A stretch of 64,000 bases of DNA from assembly GCA_020796225.1 (NCBI GenBank), contig CM036759.1:22533813-22597812 (forward strand), in the 5' to 3' direction. The DNA comes from Arion vulgaris (lineage: Eukaryota; Mollusca; Gastropoda; Stylommatophora; Arionidae). The stretch's first letter is position 1. Each line of letters begins with the position of its first letter. A program made the position numbers and the translations under genes. Below are positions 46,076 through 57,879 of the stretch, in pieces. Below the pieces are notes generated by a model, which did not search any database, was not told where the DNA came from, and saw nothing but the letters and a program-made list of their open reading frames with translations.

Positions 46076-46329
46076 GCATAGCGTTCTTGTCGAGCTACAC
46101 CACACTTAACTTTTGAGTTCTTGCAGTCTGGTTAGAGTTGTAGATTCGCCGCTATTACGTGAATCATGTACACGTCCTCTCTCCCTTAAGGAATTTATAA
46201 TATCAGCCTGGTGGATAGGCAGTAACCTGGCAAAGACGAACTTGGAGAAGTACATATAATCTCTTAGCGCTCCAACTCATAGATGAATCATAGCAACAGA
46301 CTGCATAATGTGGTGCTCTTTAAGCAGCT

Positions 46330-46540
46330 TCACAGTGAAAGCTGACCTTGCAAACATCATCACCAATGGTCATAAAATGTACAGGCGCGACATATTCCCA
46401 ATATCTTGGTCTAACGTTTGATCGTAGTTTCCCATATAAAAAGATCACACGGAGCACATAATAAGAGAAAGATGGGTCGTGTATCTCTTACTAACAGGCC
46501 AAACGTAACCCTGACACAAAGACACATCTAGACTATTATT
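46330..46540 (+). mobile_element. LINE RT fragment (Y-L-G-L-T-F-D region)
   Basis: Encodes A-T-Y-S-Q-Y-L-G-L-T-F-D-R-S, the box after the RT active site in RNase H-type LINEs, then T-N-R-P-N-V-T-L. Short and broken. Confidence 0.55.
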
Positions 46541-46624
46541 TGTTTATTATTAGTAATTGACTATGAACTGAATGTTCATACAGTTCCCTACTGTAACGAT
46601 TTCAAAATTAAAGCATACGAATAG

Positions 46625-46938
46625 TCTTATACTGTACTACTTTTTCTTCTCTCCACCATTGACTTCTTTATAGAAGTGTTGGGTGGTGGAGAGGGGTGTA
46701 ATGATCTTATATGTGCTTGTTCTAATACACTTTGCAAGTTGTTATTCACTTTCTTAAGGCTTTTCTTGATGTCGTCACTCCATCTTTTGCGTGGTCTTCC
46801 TCTTGCTCTGTACTCGTTATACTTTTTCTGTGTGACTCTCTGTGATAGGCGATACTGTTCTGCAGACGGAATCTCTTCATATACACTGTGAACATGCTTA
46901 CACCTCAGCTGATAATAATAAAGACACGAAATGGCCAA
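46625..46938 (-). mobile_element. LINE 3' remnant
   Basis: The minus strand reads R-A-R-G-R-P-R-K-R-W-S-D-D-I-K-K, a typical C-terminal LINE tail. The remainder of the open stretch is not informative. Confidence 0.55.
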
Positions 46939-47116
46939 ATCCCATCCTTTCTATCTAACAATACTGAAATGTGAGCGTCACGCGACACTTGGGGTCTGAT
47001 TTCTGAAAATGTTTACCTGAGCCCGTCGGCCTAATGTTACCGGGGCTCACGATCATACCAACACGGAGGACAACAGTTACGGGTTATAAGTTCAGCTCTA
47101 TCAATGTACGAGATGC

Positions 47117-47237
47117 CTTGGCTGGATTAGCTTTCGCTCTCGATTTGTCATAAACTGTAAACAGTTGAGCAAATTCCTGCTTGAGAACTGTGACAATCTC
47201 ATCTCTGTGTTTCTGCTGGAGAGCTGTGACTATCTCA
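47117..47237 (-). CDS. Second exon-like segment of the metalloprotease candidate
   Basis: This minus-strand open stretch reads E-I-V-T-A-L-Q-Q-K-H-R-D-E-I-V-T-V-L, then F-A-Q-L-F-T-V-Y-D-K-S-R-A-K-A-N-P-A-K, before a TAA at about 47079. Y-D-K-S-R-A-K-A-N-P resembles the segment after the first strand of molluscan M12B proteases, and a close relative (S-E-R-S-D-A-R-A-N-P-T-K) occurs at 56220-56275. There a GT donor follows the Lys; here the same position reads AAG|GCATCT, so the donor is either GC or mutated. The first half carries an imperfect duplication of the 'H-R-D-E-I-V-T' stretch. Exact 5' edge unknown (47215 to 47237). Confidence 0.33.
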
Positions 47238-47419
47238 TCTATGCATGTGTCCTGTCGATGTGGCAGTGTCTAACCCCTTGTTGTACGCTTGCTGGTCAGG
47301 TTTGATATGGATGATTAGAACTCACACATAATGACGATCCTATATACCAACAAGAATTATCTGTAGCAGTATGAACCCCCCTGTTCTTGTAGTTCTGTGA
47401 TATTTTAAAGAAAAAATAC

Positions 47420-47523
47420 CTCACTCATCTTGTCTGCCATTCTAGTATCAACGACACACAATACTTCAATTATATGCAGTTCAGCGTAATAATCCTTCAC
47501 TGAGTCTGTCAATCGGAACTCGT
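47420..47523 (-). CDS. Exon-like segment, start of an M12B (ADAM/reprolysin-like) metalloprotease domain
   Basis: Between an AATCTAG acceptor and GAG|GTATTT lies an open segment of 34 codons with protein-like composition. It contains K-D-Y-Y-A-E-L, then I-E-V-L-C-V-V-D-T-R-M-A-D-K-M. The Y-x-E-V-L-x-V-V-D-x-x-M pattern is how M12B metalloprotease catalytic domains begin. The zinc motif HExxHxxGxxH is not found in the window. The next segment at about 47237-47117 could follow it. A 4.2-kb LINE is inserted 168 bp upstream in the gene's sense. This may be part of a real gene whose other exons I cannot see, or a decayed copy. Homology is judged by eye only. Confidence 0.35.
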
Positions 47524-47690
47524 CTAGATTGATTTCCGGAATCTATTTCCAGGAACATGTCTCTCTATTTCGACTACCTATAACATTGTCTCTACATTCT
47601 GAAACTCTGGTCAGTTATATCTATATAACCGTATATTCAAACTGGTTTTTTTCCACAAACTGATTTATCTTTTCCATATATATAAGATAT

Positions 47691-47703
47691 CTAGATCTAT
47701 CAT
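47691..47703. repeat. Target-site duplication of the 47.7-kb LINE (3' side)
   Basis: CTAGATCTATCAT directly abuts the element's GAA-rich tail and is repeated exactly at 51905-51917. Confidence 0.9.
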
Positions 47704-50700
47704 CTTCTTCTTCTTTGCGATCGCTTTTTGATGATTATACCGTTAGACGCGTTCTTATGATGTAATCGACTGTAGTCTGGAGCTCATCTCTAGTGCCATG
47801 TAGTTTTGAATGTAGTGTTGTGTTGTAGGGCCAGCATTCCTTTCTTGGGAGGACATACAGGGGCAGTCTTGCAGGACATGTTCTGTGGTTTGTTCAGCGG
47901 AGCCACAGGGGCACAGAGGGGTTGGGGACAATCGCAGCCTGTGGAGGTGTTTGTTCAGTCTGTTATGACCTATCCTGAGTCGGAAGATGATAGTCTGTCC
48001 TTGTCGGTCAAGTGTGTGGTAGTCATCATTGGATGGTGTAGGTTCTTTTCTAATGTCCATGATAGCTCTTTTTTTTCAAAGTATGTGATTTCATTATCTA
48101 TTTGTTCACATTCTGCTCCCTTTTAGCAAGTTTGTCTGCCTTCTCGTTACCTGGCACTCCGCAGTGTGATGGTACCCACTGAAGTGTAACTCTTTTGTTG
48201 GTAGAGATCTTGCTGAGCTCTTTTCTCAGGGATTAATGGTTACTCTGTAGGGCTTGCAAAACAGATAGCGCGTCTGTGAAAAATACCACTTGTTGGCAGT
48301 CAGAGTTGGAATTATTGATCATGATTGCGGCCTGTAGTGGTGCTTGAGCCTCTGCAGTGTAGTTTGAACAAAATTTACCAGTTGGCATGTACTTTGTTTC
48401 GGTGTGATTGTTGGGATATGTAATATAGATACCAGCCCTCCGTTCTTAATTGCATCTGTTGCAGATCCATCGGTGTAGACGTGGATCCATGATTGTTTAG
48501 GGTAGTTTTCTTGGATCATGCACATAGTGGCTGTTCTCTTCTGCAGGTCATTGTGTATTTCTCCAGTTGTGATTCCACTAATTGTTGTTATGATTTTTGC
48601 TGTATCGTTAACTTGTTCCCAGGGAACAGGGTCGAGACTAGGTATCAGCGGTGTTGTGTGCATTGGAAGGTCATCTTGGTACTGTTTTTTTAGTCGCTTT
48701 CCCCGATGGACGAAGCTGCTGCGTTTTAGTCGTCCAAGTGCCAGATCATTTAATCTTGCTTTCATCGGATGCAAGGGCATACTGTTGTATTTCTCCATCT
48801 GGATCATATTCTTGGTTTCCCTTCTGTAAGCCAGGGCTTGTACTCCAGTGATTTTCTGCATCTCTGTGATAGGAGTAGATTTCATGGCTCCGGTGATGAT
48901 CCTGAGTGCTTGATTTTGCACTCTGTCCAATGTCTGCAGGTGTGTGTTAGCAGCTGTAGCCCATGCTGTTGAGCCGAACTCTAGGTGAGGTCTGATTGTT
49001 CCGCTGTAGACTTTCTTAAGTGTGTGTTCATTAGCTCCCCAGTTGGTACCTGCCAGTTTTCTGAGTATTCCAATTTTCGTCTGGCCTTTCCTTCTGTGTT
49101 TTCTATATGCTTGTTCCATGTGAGTCGTTTATCAAATGTGATCCCTAGATAAATTGGATTGCTTTCTTCTTGTATTGGGGTGGTTCCTAAGTGTATGTTG
49201 GCTGCTTTGTCCCTGGGGAGAGGGAGAACAGTGTTGTGGAGGTTTTGTCTGTGTTGATTGTAACGTACCATTTCTCTGCCCATTCCATAAGTTTATCTGC
49301 TGCTCGCTGTATTCTACCGGTTGCAGATGTTGTGTGTTCGTCTGCGCACCATAGCACTAAATCATCTGCATATAGAGCGGCCTTCACTCCAGCTGGCAGA
49401 TCCTTTACTAGGTCGTTGATGTAGACGAGGAAGAGAGTTGGAGACATAACTCCTCCTGAGGTACCCCATGACGCAGTAAGATCTTTTTGCTCTGATGTCC
49501 ATCGAGTGTGACTCTGGTTCTTCTATTGTGCAGGAACGATTGGATCCATCTTAGCATGTTGCCTTGGATTCCATTTCTTTTGAGCTTTGCCATAAGACCA
49601 TCTTTCCACACCTTGTCGAAGGGCTGCTTGAAGTCTACCCATAGTGTTAGCACCTTTTTTTCTCTTGGAAGGCATCTTCAACGGACTGGGCTACATAGGT
49701 AACTTGGTCTTCTATGCTATGGCATTCCCTGAATCCTGCTTGTTCTGGAACCAAAATCTGCTCCGATTCTAAAAACCATTTCAATCTGTTGTTGATGACT
49801 CTTTCCATGGTTTTAGCAACACAGCTTGTCAGACTGATTGGTCGATAGCTTGAAGCCTTGGTTCTGCATTTTTCTTTTTTCAGTATGGGTAATGTGATGG
49901 CTTCTCTCCAGATTTAGGGGACTACACCTTTCTGCCAGCTGTGGTTTATAATTTCAAGCAACTTTAACTTAGCTACTAAGCTCAGGTTTATAAGCATTTC
50001 GTTGCTAATTTTGTCTGGGCCAGGTGATTTTTTATTTTTGAGTTTAGAAATTGAGTTTTTTAGTTCTCCGAGAGTGATAGGTTCTCTCATTGGAGCAGAG
50101 GGGTGTAGGCAGCCTTCATTCCCTTGCAATTCTGTTCTAATTTTTTTTGATGGTCTTTGTCTATGCTGAGATTGCTTTCTCTACTATATGTAGTAGCAAG
50201 CAGATCTGCGGCTTGTTTTTTCCTTATAATTTTGCCGCTTTCCTCCAGTGTAATGCTCTGTCTTGTTGATGTAGGTTCTTCATTTAGGGACTTAACTAGT
50301 TGCCAGAGTTTTCCACCATCTTTTTTCTAGGTTTAGAGCTGCTGTTTTGTCTCTCCAGCTTTTCCGTTTTTCTATTAGCTTTATTTTCTGGAATGCTGCT
50401 TCGCCCTTTTCCATTTATTGTGGGATTCTAGCGAAGGCAGAGATTCTGCATTCTTCCTGGCTTCATTCATGTCCTCCTGTCTCTTTTGCAGTGTGCTTGA
50501 CCAGTATGGAATGTATCCCTGTTGACATCCTCTAGGAATGGCTTCTTTTGCGGCTAGAAGAATGCATCTGTTAAAGTCTTTTACTACTTTATTGATATCA
50601 CCATCTTTCACAATTAGTTCAGACAAAAGTGAAGTTGTCTGATGTCTGAAGAGTTCCCAGTTGGCCTTTTTATAGTTCCATCTAGTGATGGCAGGGCTGG

Positions 50701-51904
50701 TGTTAATGGTTACACTCCGGATGGTAAGAAATACTGGCCGATGGTCACTTCCTCCTAGTTGATCTCCTATCTCTCTGCTTATCAGTCCGGATATGTCGGG
50801 GGTAGAGAAGGCTAGATCAGGAGTGGAAGTTGAGTGCCATCTTCTGGAGTAGAAGGTGGGGGTGTCAGAGGGGGCATTGATTAGTATAAGAGAGTGGTCG
50901 TCTTGCCATGTTTCTACCTCTTCCCCCTGCGATCTAGGTGGTTGTATCCCCAGCTCTGGGAGTGACTATTGAAATCTCCAACTGCAATAAAGTTAGTGGC
51001 AGGTACCTGTATTGTGTTGAGGTTCTGTGGTTTGTCGTTTGGGCAGTAATAATTTAGTAACTGTATGTTTGTGCTATCTGTTTGTAGTTCGAGAAGTTGG
51101 TACTCGGCTCCGTCCATGTGTGTCTGTTTTTCAGTGGAATGTATGTTGTTTTTCACTAGAGTGAGTACTCCTCCCTTTCTCCTATCTTGTCTGTCCGATC
51201 TATGGCATTGGTATCCCCTTATTTTGAATGTTTGGTCTACTTGCAAGTGCGTCTCTTGGATACAGCAAATACTGACCTGCTTTTCGTGTAAGACGTTTTC
51301 CAATTCCGTTTTTTGTTATATCCAGCCTGCTTGCTGTTTACTCCTTCTGCGTTCCAGTGCATAATGACAAGTGGCACTTTGGCGTTCTCGTTTTCTGTAT
51401 CATGTTCAGTGTACTGTCGCCTGATACGGCGGGGTGTCTTTCGATGTCTATGGGAAGGGTAGGTCGGGACCGGGTTTCGTGCCCAACACTACTTCAACTA
51501 CGCACGGCTCGGTGTGTCGATCTACATCATAATTTTTATCGGACGGTATAATCATCTTATATAAGCGTGAGATGCGTGATACTATGGTTTTTGTGCGCCT
51601 TTTGGCCTAGTATCGCCGGCTTCAGCACCTTTTCAGAGGGAGAGAGGGCTCGTCCCTATTTGTTCCGTATTCAAGCTAACACGGTCGCTGCATGTCGGCA
51701 ACGATCAGCGGCGAAACATCGGACCCATCCCACTCCAGGTCGGCCATCCATTGAAAATATAATTCCCACAATGAATATAAACATCCCTCGTGTAGAATTC
51801 GCGAACATTGCACGGCACAAACACTGGAAAAGGGTGAAATAATCCAACATCGCCGCCTAGCGAAACCAAACACAGCTATCCGCCGCCATCTTGAAACCGG
51901 AAGC
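47704..51904 (-). mobile_element. Near-full-length LINE: APE endonuclease, reverse transcriptase, RNase H
   Basis: The element is bounded by a perfect 13-bp target-site duplication, CTAGATCTATCAT (47691-47703 and 51905-51917). In minus sense it opens GGCTTCCGG...GATGGCGGCGG, has an untranslated leader of about 540 bp, and then one ORF2-type coding region broken by a few frame breaks. In order: an endonuclease part starting H-W-N-A-E-G at about 51364, with Q-E-T-H-L and V-G-D-F-N-S-H-S (51303-50914). Then comes the RT fingers region with K-K-S-P-G-P-D (50129-49914) and D-F-K-Q-P-F-D-K-V-W (49653-49408), then Y-A-D-D-L (49447-49187) and Y-L-G-I-T-F-D (about 49200). Last are RNase H with H-V-Y-T-D-G-S-A (about 48480) and a Cys-rich end C-P-C-G...T-E-H-V-L-Q-D-C (47900). 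The 3' tail is (GAA)n. RNase H suggests an I/Nimb- or Jockey-group element; I see no ORF1. Confidence 0.88.
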
Positions 51905-51917
51905 CTAGATCTATCAT
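51905..51917. repeat. Target-site duplication of the 47.7-kb LINE (5' side)
   Basis: This exact copy of the 13-mer at 47691-47703 adjoins the element's 5' end, which shows that the left end of the element is intact rather than cut by later deletion. Confidence 0.9.
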
Positions 51918-52140
51918 GATCTGTTCATTCAGATTTGTATATCTACATCGGTTTATCTGGATCTCACGGTTTCTCTAGCGATCTTAATGTCTGTAGACTG
52001 TCTTATCTTGAGAATAGAACAATAACGATGCCACAATCTTGAGAATGGAAAAAAAACGATAATAGTATCATGAGAATATGAAAATAACGGTGACACCCGT
52101 AAATGAGAATGGAATAATGACACAATCCTTTGGTTGGCAG

Positions 52141-52560
52141 AATCACCGTACTGAGAATGGACGAATAACGATGACACCGTACTGAGAATGGACGAATAAC
52201 GATGACACCGTACTGAGAATGGAAGAATAACGATGACACCGTACTGAGAATGGACGAATAACGATGACACCGTACTGAGAATGGACGAATAACGATGACA
52301 CCGTACTGAGAATGGACGAATAACGATGACACCGTACTGAGAATGGACGAATAACGATGACACCGTACTGAGAATGGACGAATAACGATGACACCGTACT
52401 GAGAATGGACGAATAACGATGACACCGTACTGAGAATGGACGAATAACGATGACACCGTACTGAGAATGGAAGAATAACGAAGACACCGTACTGAGAATG
52501 GAAGAATAACGATGACACCGCACTGAGAATGGACGAATAACGATGGTACGATTCTAGAAA
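52141..52560 (+). repeat. 31-bp satellite, subfamily 1, about 13 units
   Basis: Unit GAATAACGATGACACCGTAC plus TGAGAATGGAC; head of a 2.2-kb array. Open in all three reverse frames, so long apparent proteins are artefacts. Confidence 0.92.
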
Positions 52561-54399
52561 TGGAAGAATAACGATGACTAGATAATGGGACTGGGAGAAT
52601 AACGATGACTAGATAATGGGACTGGGAGAATAACGATGACTAGATAATGGAACTGTGAGAATAACGATGACTAGATAATGGACCTGTGAGAATAACGATG
52701 ACTAGATAATGGAACTGTGAGAATAACGATGACTAGATAATGGGACTGGGAGAATAACGATGACTAGATAATGGGACTGGGAGAATAACGATGAATAGAT
52801 AATGGGACTGTGAGAATAACGATGACTAGATAATGGGACTGTGAGAATAACGATGACTAGATAATGGAACTGTGAGAATAACGATGACTAGATAATGGGA
52901 CTGGGAGAATAACGATGACTAGATAATGGAACTGGGAGAATAACGATGACTAGATAATGGAACTGTGAGAATAACGATGACTAGATAATGGGACTGTGAG
53001 AATAACGATGACTAGATAATGGAACTGTGAGAATAACGATGACTAGATAATGGAACTGTGAGAATAACGATGACTAGATAATGGGACTGGGAGAATAACG
53101 ATGACTAGATAATGGAACTGTGAGAATAACGATGACTAGATAATGGAACTGTGAGAATAACGATGACTAGATAATGGAACTGTGAGAATAACGATGACTA
53201 GATAATGGGACTGGGAGAATAACGATGACTAGATAATGGAACTGTGAGAATAACGATGACTAGATAATGGGACTGTGAGAATAACGATGACTAGATAATG
53301 GAACTGTGAGAATAACGATGACTAGATAATGGAACTGTGAGAATAACGATGACTAGATAATGGAACTGTGAGAATAACGATGACTAGATAATGGAACTGG
53401 GAGAATAACGATGACTAGATAATGGAACTGTGAGAATAACGATGACTAGATAATGGAACTGTGAGAATAACGATGACTAGATAATGGAACTGTGAGAATA
53501 ACGATGACTAGATAATGGAACTGTGAGAATAACGATGACTAGATAATGGAACTGTGAGAATAACGATGACTAGATAATGGAACTGGGAGAATAACGATGA
53601 CTAGATAATGGGACTGTGAGAATAACGATGACTAGATAATGGGACTGGGAGAATAACGATGACTAGATAATGGAACTGTGAGAATAACGATGACTAGATA
53701 ATGGAACTGTGAGAATAACGATGACTAGATAATGGAACTGGGAGAATAACGATGACTAGATAATGGGACTGTGAGAATAACGATGACTAGATAATGGGAC
53801 TGGGAGAATAACGATGACTAGATAATGGAACTGTGAGAATAACGATGACTAGATAATGGAACTGTGAGAATAACGATGACTAGATAATGGGACTGGGAGA
53901 ATAACGATGACTAGATAATGGAACTGTGAGAATAACGATGACTAGATAATGGAACTGTGAGAATAACGATGACTAGATAATGGAACTGTGAGAATAACGA
54001 TGACTAGATAATGGGACTGGGAGAATAACGATGACTAGATAATGGAACTGGGAGAATAACGATGACTAGATAATGGGACTGTGAGAATAACGATGACTAG
54101 ATAATGGGACTGGGAGAATAACGATGACTAGATAATGGGACTGTGAGAATAACGATGACTAGATAATGGGACTGTGAGAATAACGATGACTAGATAATGG
54201 AACTGTGAGAATAACGATGACTAGATAATGGAACTGTGAGAATAACGATGACTAGATAATGGGAATGTGAGAATAACGATGACTAGATAATGGGACTGGG
54301 AGAATAACGATGACTAGATAATGGGACTGGGAGAATAACGATGACTAGATAATGGGACTGGGAGAATAACGATGACTAGATAATGGGACTGGGAGAATG
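52561..54399 (+). repeat. 31-bp satellite, subfamily 2, about 59 units
   Basis: Unit GAATAACGATGACTAGATAA plus TGGAACTGTGA. Shares the first 13 bases with subfamily 1. Two dimorphic positions (GGAACT/GGGACT, TGTG/TGGG) vary from unit to unit. Confidence 0.93.
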
Positions 54400-55540
54400 T
54401 GTTATCAAACATAACAGGAGTAGAAAAGGAGGAACAAAGAATCAGTCAACTACGGGAGTCATGAGCATGGATACCCGCTACCATCTACTGTAAGACAATG
54501 CGCACTACATGTTTTCCAGAATCGAAGGAAGGTCAACTGTGTTAATCAATAACCAATTATAAACCAAATTCCACACATTTGTTCACACACCCCGACAGAT
54601 CGGTAACGTGTTTGTCAGCCTAGATAGAGAACACAACAACATAGCACGGACATAATAAAAACGAGTCCAGTTCAACAATGACTATGCCGAGAGGTAGCTT
54701 CGCCATCATTTCGTATTACAAACGACAGTACTACCATATTAGTGCGTCTTTATAATTTACATACGCCTGATAATACCAATCGATCTCTGAAAATTCCAAA
54801 CATATCGATCTGCAATGATGTAACTATGTGATTCATGTGAAACTGTTGTGGTGACATCACTTCTGTGTAACTTTAAAGTTAGTTAGTCAGAACATTATGA
54901 TCGATCTACCTAGATGCCAGAACACCGGATCAATTTATCACCTGACTGTCAATTTAGTTTTTATGTCACTCACTTCCTCTTCTTTTTTTTTTTTTGTTGT
55001 GCTCTCTAATGGGTCACACGCTCAAACTTGTATTTAGTTGAGATCCACACAACACATTGTATTAAGTTGAAATCCAGACACATTATTTCATTTACTTGCA
55101 ACCCACATAAAACTGTATTTAGTTCAGATCTAAACAAAAGGTTACATTTAATTGGTGTCTACACACACAATTTACAGCTTAGGGTAATAATAATTATAAA
55201 CAAAATTATTCCATTTTACACCGGCAATGATCTAAATGTGTATGTAAATGATGTGCACCTGCTGTGTCCTCATTTATGGGGAAATTATGTCACAGGCATG
55301 TGCGTGTCAGTTCATGTGTTAATCAATATGTTCTAGCTCATGAAAGCTAGCTCTATAATTTCTCTTACCCAAACATTTGTTAGCGTATATAGCTTACTCA
55401 CACAGCATTTGACCGTTTTATCTTAAACATACACACTAGTCGGTCGATATACCTAAGCAACACACCAGTCGACCTATTTACCCAACTCACACACTAACCG
55501 AACATTTGTTTTGCCTCCACGTCTGCCTCTATATATATAT
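54400..55540. other. No gene; degenerate tandem text
   Basis: 55030-55150 and 55420-55500 show decayed units of about 32 bp ('agttgagatccacacaacac', 'cacaccagtcgacctattta'); nothing coding. Confidence 0.5.
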
Positions 55541-55988
55541 ATATATTTGGTGTCTTACATGTATGACATATATATATTTGGTGTCCTACATGTATGACAT
55601 ATATATATATATATTTGGTGTCCTACATGTATGACATATATATATATATATATTTGATGTCCTACATGTATGACATATATATATATTTGGTGTCCTACAT
55701 GTATGACATATATATATATATATATATTTGGTGTCCTACATGTATGACATATATATATTTGGTGTCCTACATGTATGACATATATATATATTTGGTGTCC
55801 TACATGTATGACATATATATATATTTGGTGTCCTACATGTATGACATATATATATATATTTGGTGTCCTACATGTATGACATATATATATATATTTGGTG
55901 TCCTACATGTATGACATATATATATATATATATTTGGTGTCCTACATGTATGACATATATATATATATATTTGGTGTCCTACATGTAT

Positions 55989-55995
<7 letters not shown>
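55541..55995 (+). repeat. Composite repeat: 25-bp unit alternating with (TA)n, 13 units
   Basis: TTTGGTGTCCTACATGTATG plus ACA recurs every 30-40 bp, separated by TA runs of differing length; followed by (TA)n to about 56070. Confidence 0.9.

Positions 55996-56072
<77 letters not shown>
55996..56072. repeat. (TA)n microsatellite
   Basis: About 38 TA units continuing the composite array. Confidence 0.9.
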
Positions 56073-56076
<4 letters not shown>

Positions 56077-56219
56077 GGAATGACATGTCTCTATGAAAAG
56101 TGATTCGGAGATATTTGAGATCCGACACCCTTTCAATATCTTGTCCACACATGCCGACCGACCATCGGCGTAAATATATTGATGATTTGGTTATTTAACG
56201 AGAATCATGTCTTATATAC

Positions 56220-56275
56220 CTTAGTTGGATTGGCTCTAGCATCTGATCTTTCACTCCACGCAGTTTTGATGTCAT
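56220..56275 (-). pseudogene. Partial exon related to the 47.1-kb metalloprotease-like segment
   Basis: The minus strand reads D-I-K-T-A-W-S-E-R-S-D-A-R-A-N-P-T-K and ends AAG|GTATAT, a plausible donor. It parallels the 47117 segment (Y-D-K-S-R-A-K-A-N-P-A-K). Its upstream side runs straight into a (TA)n microsatellite with no AG acceptor, so it looks like a broken exon of a paralogue. Family assignment (M12B metalloprotease) is tentative. Confidence 0.3.
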
Positions 56276-56308
<33 letters not shown>

Positions 56309-56624
56309 ATGAGCTTTGAATTGTTCTTTCTTTAGTTCTAACTACAATTCAAAGCTTCCAACCGATATTCTCAATTTTAGATTGTCTTGTATGAGCACCT
56401 TTCTTCATTTCCCGCATTCTATTTTGATCCGAAAAATATATCTATTGATAGTTTTTACTTAACAAATATGAATTTATGATTAGATGTAGTGAATTATTTG
56501 ATGAACAAATTATGTAATGTCAGTAGTCAGAAAATAATCTATTGGTGAATTCAGATATTCAATAGAAAAAGTCTTACATTTTATCAAAAAATTATGGTCT
56601 TTGCTTAGATCTGAATTCCCATAG

Positions 56625-56727
56625 TAAACAAACATCCCATAGTAAACAAACATCCCATAGTAAACAAACATCCCATAGTAAACAAACATCCCATAGTAAA
56701 CAAACATCCCATAGTAAACAAACATCG
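56625..56727 (+). repeat. 18-bp tandem repeat, 6 units
   Basis: Unit CCCATAGTAAACAAACAT, exact; the only open reading (minus) is a six-residue repeat. Confidence 0.9.
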
Positions 56728-56819
56728 TTCTGGATTGTGGTAGATTTTGTTTTGGGTAAGTTGTCGCTATATTTGTTTTGTTTCTTAGTGGTTGTAACGT
56801 GGAGGGTATCTGGGCATTC

Positions 56820-57066
56820 TTCTCTGCGTTCGTTCTTTACGACCAATTGTAATCACTCTTCATGATATGTTTGATCTTTGCCAAGAACGTGTATACGTTG
56901 CACATTGGTTTGGTAGGCCACTAAACGCATAGATTTCTACACGTTTAGGACACGTGCATCCGATTGCAGCCAAACCTCCTTAGTCGCCTCTTACGATATG
57001 CGTGGCAGGTAATAGTGGTTATATTCTTTACACCCCAAATTTGGGCCCCGGTAACCACTCGGGCGA
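56820..57066 (-). mobile_element. SINE F
   Basis: Flanked by ATCTGGGCATTC / ATCTGGGTATTC (56808-56819, 57067-57078). It splits an otherwise open minus-strand frame. Confidence 0.8.
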
Positions 57067-57283
57067 ATCTGGGTATTCAATTCCACCACTTCAATTATGA
57101 CAACAGAGATAGTTAGTGTCTCTGTGGAAATTTCGTGGCTTGCAGGAAGAAACACTAAGCATGCAATGATAGTAACAGGCGAGGTATATTTATTAGGATC
57201 GAGGTCTTCAAGCTTTGCATTGAATGGTAAATAAAATGTCAGCAGTCCCGTATGAAGAAAGTATTTGACTTTACACACTTTGT

Positions 57284-57876
57284 GCATGCAGATGTGAAGG
57301 ACTTTACAAACGTGGGCATGCAGAGGTGAAGAACTTTACACACGTGGGCATGCAGAGGTGAAGAACTTTACACACGTGGGCATGCAGAGGTGAAGAACTT
57401 TACACACGTAGGCATGCAGAGGTGAAGAACTTTACACACGTGGGCATGCAGAGGTGAAGAACTTTACACACATAGGCATGCAGAGGTGAAGAACTTTACA
57501 CACGTGGGCATGCAGAGGTGAAGAACTTTACACACGTGGGCATGCAGAGGTGAAGAACGTTACACACGTGGGCATGCAGAGGTGAAGAACTTTGCACACG
57601 TGGGCATGCAGAGGTGAAGAACTTTACACACGTGGGCATGCAGAGGTGAAAGATCTTACACGCGTAGGCATGCAGAGGTAAAAGACTTTACACACGTGGG
57701 CATGCAGAGGTGAAAGACTTTACACACGTAGGCATGCAGAGGTGAAGAACTTTACACACGTGGGCATGCAGAGGTGAAGAACTTTACACACGTGTGCATG
57801 CAGAGGTGAAGAACTTTACACACGTAGGCATGCAGAGGTGAAGAACTTTACACACGTAGACATGCAGAGGTGAAGG
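57284..57876 (+). repeat. 32-bp minisatellite with an E-box per unit, about 18 units
   Basis: Unit GTGAAGAACTTTACACACGT plus GGGCATGCAGAG. Most units contain CACGTG (or CACGTA) and all contain GCATGC. Confidence 0.92.
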
Positions 57877-57879
57877 GTA

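Noticed and set aside
48493..51364. Plus-strand frames opposite the 4.2-kb LINE
   Set aside because: Shadows of the minus-strand LINE coding region.
51953..52523. Reverse-strand frames of 126-171 codons
   Set aside because: They are translations of the 31-bp satellite in rotating frames.
52141..54399. CRISPR array
   Set aside because: Units are contiguous with no unique spacers, and the genome is eukaryotic; the same holds for the arrays at 4.3, 5.5, 38.1 and 57.3 kb.
55594..56148. Tyr/Ile-rich frames
   Set aside because: Composite TA repeat.
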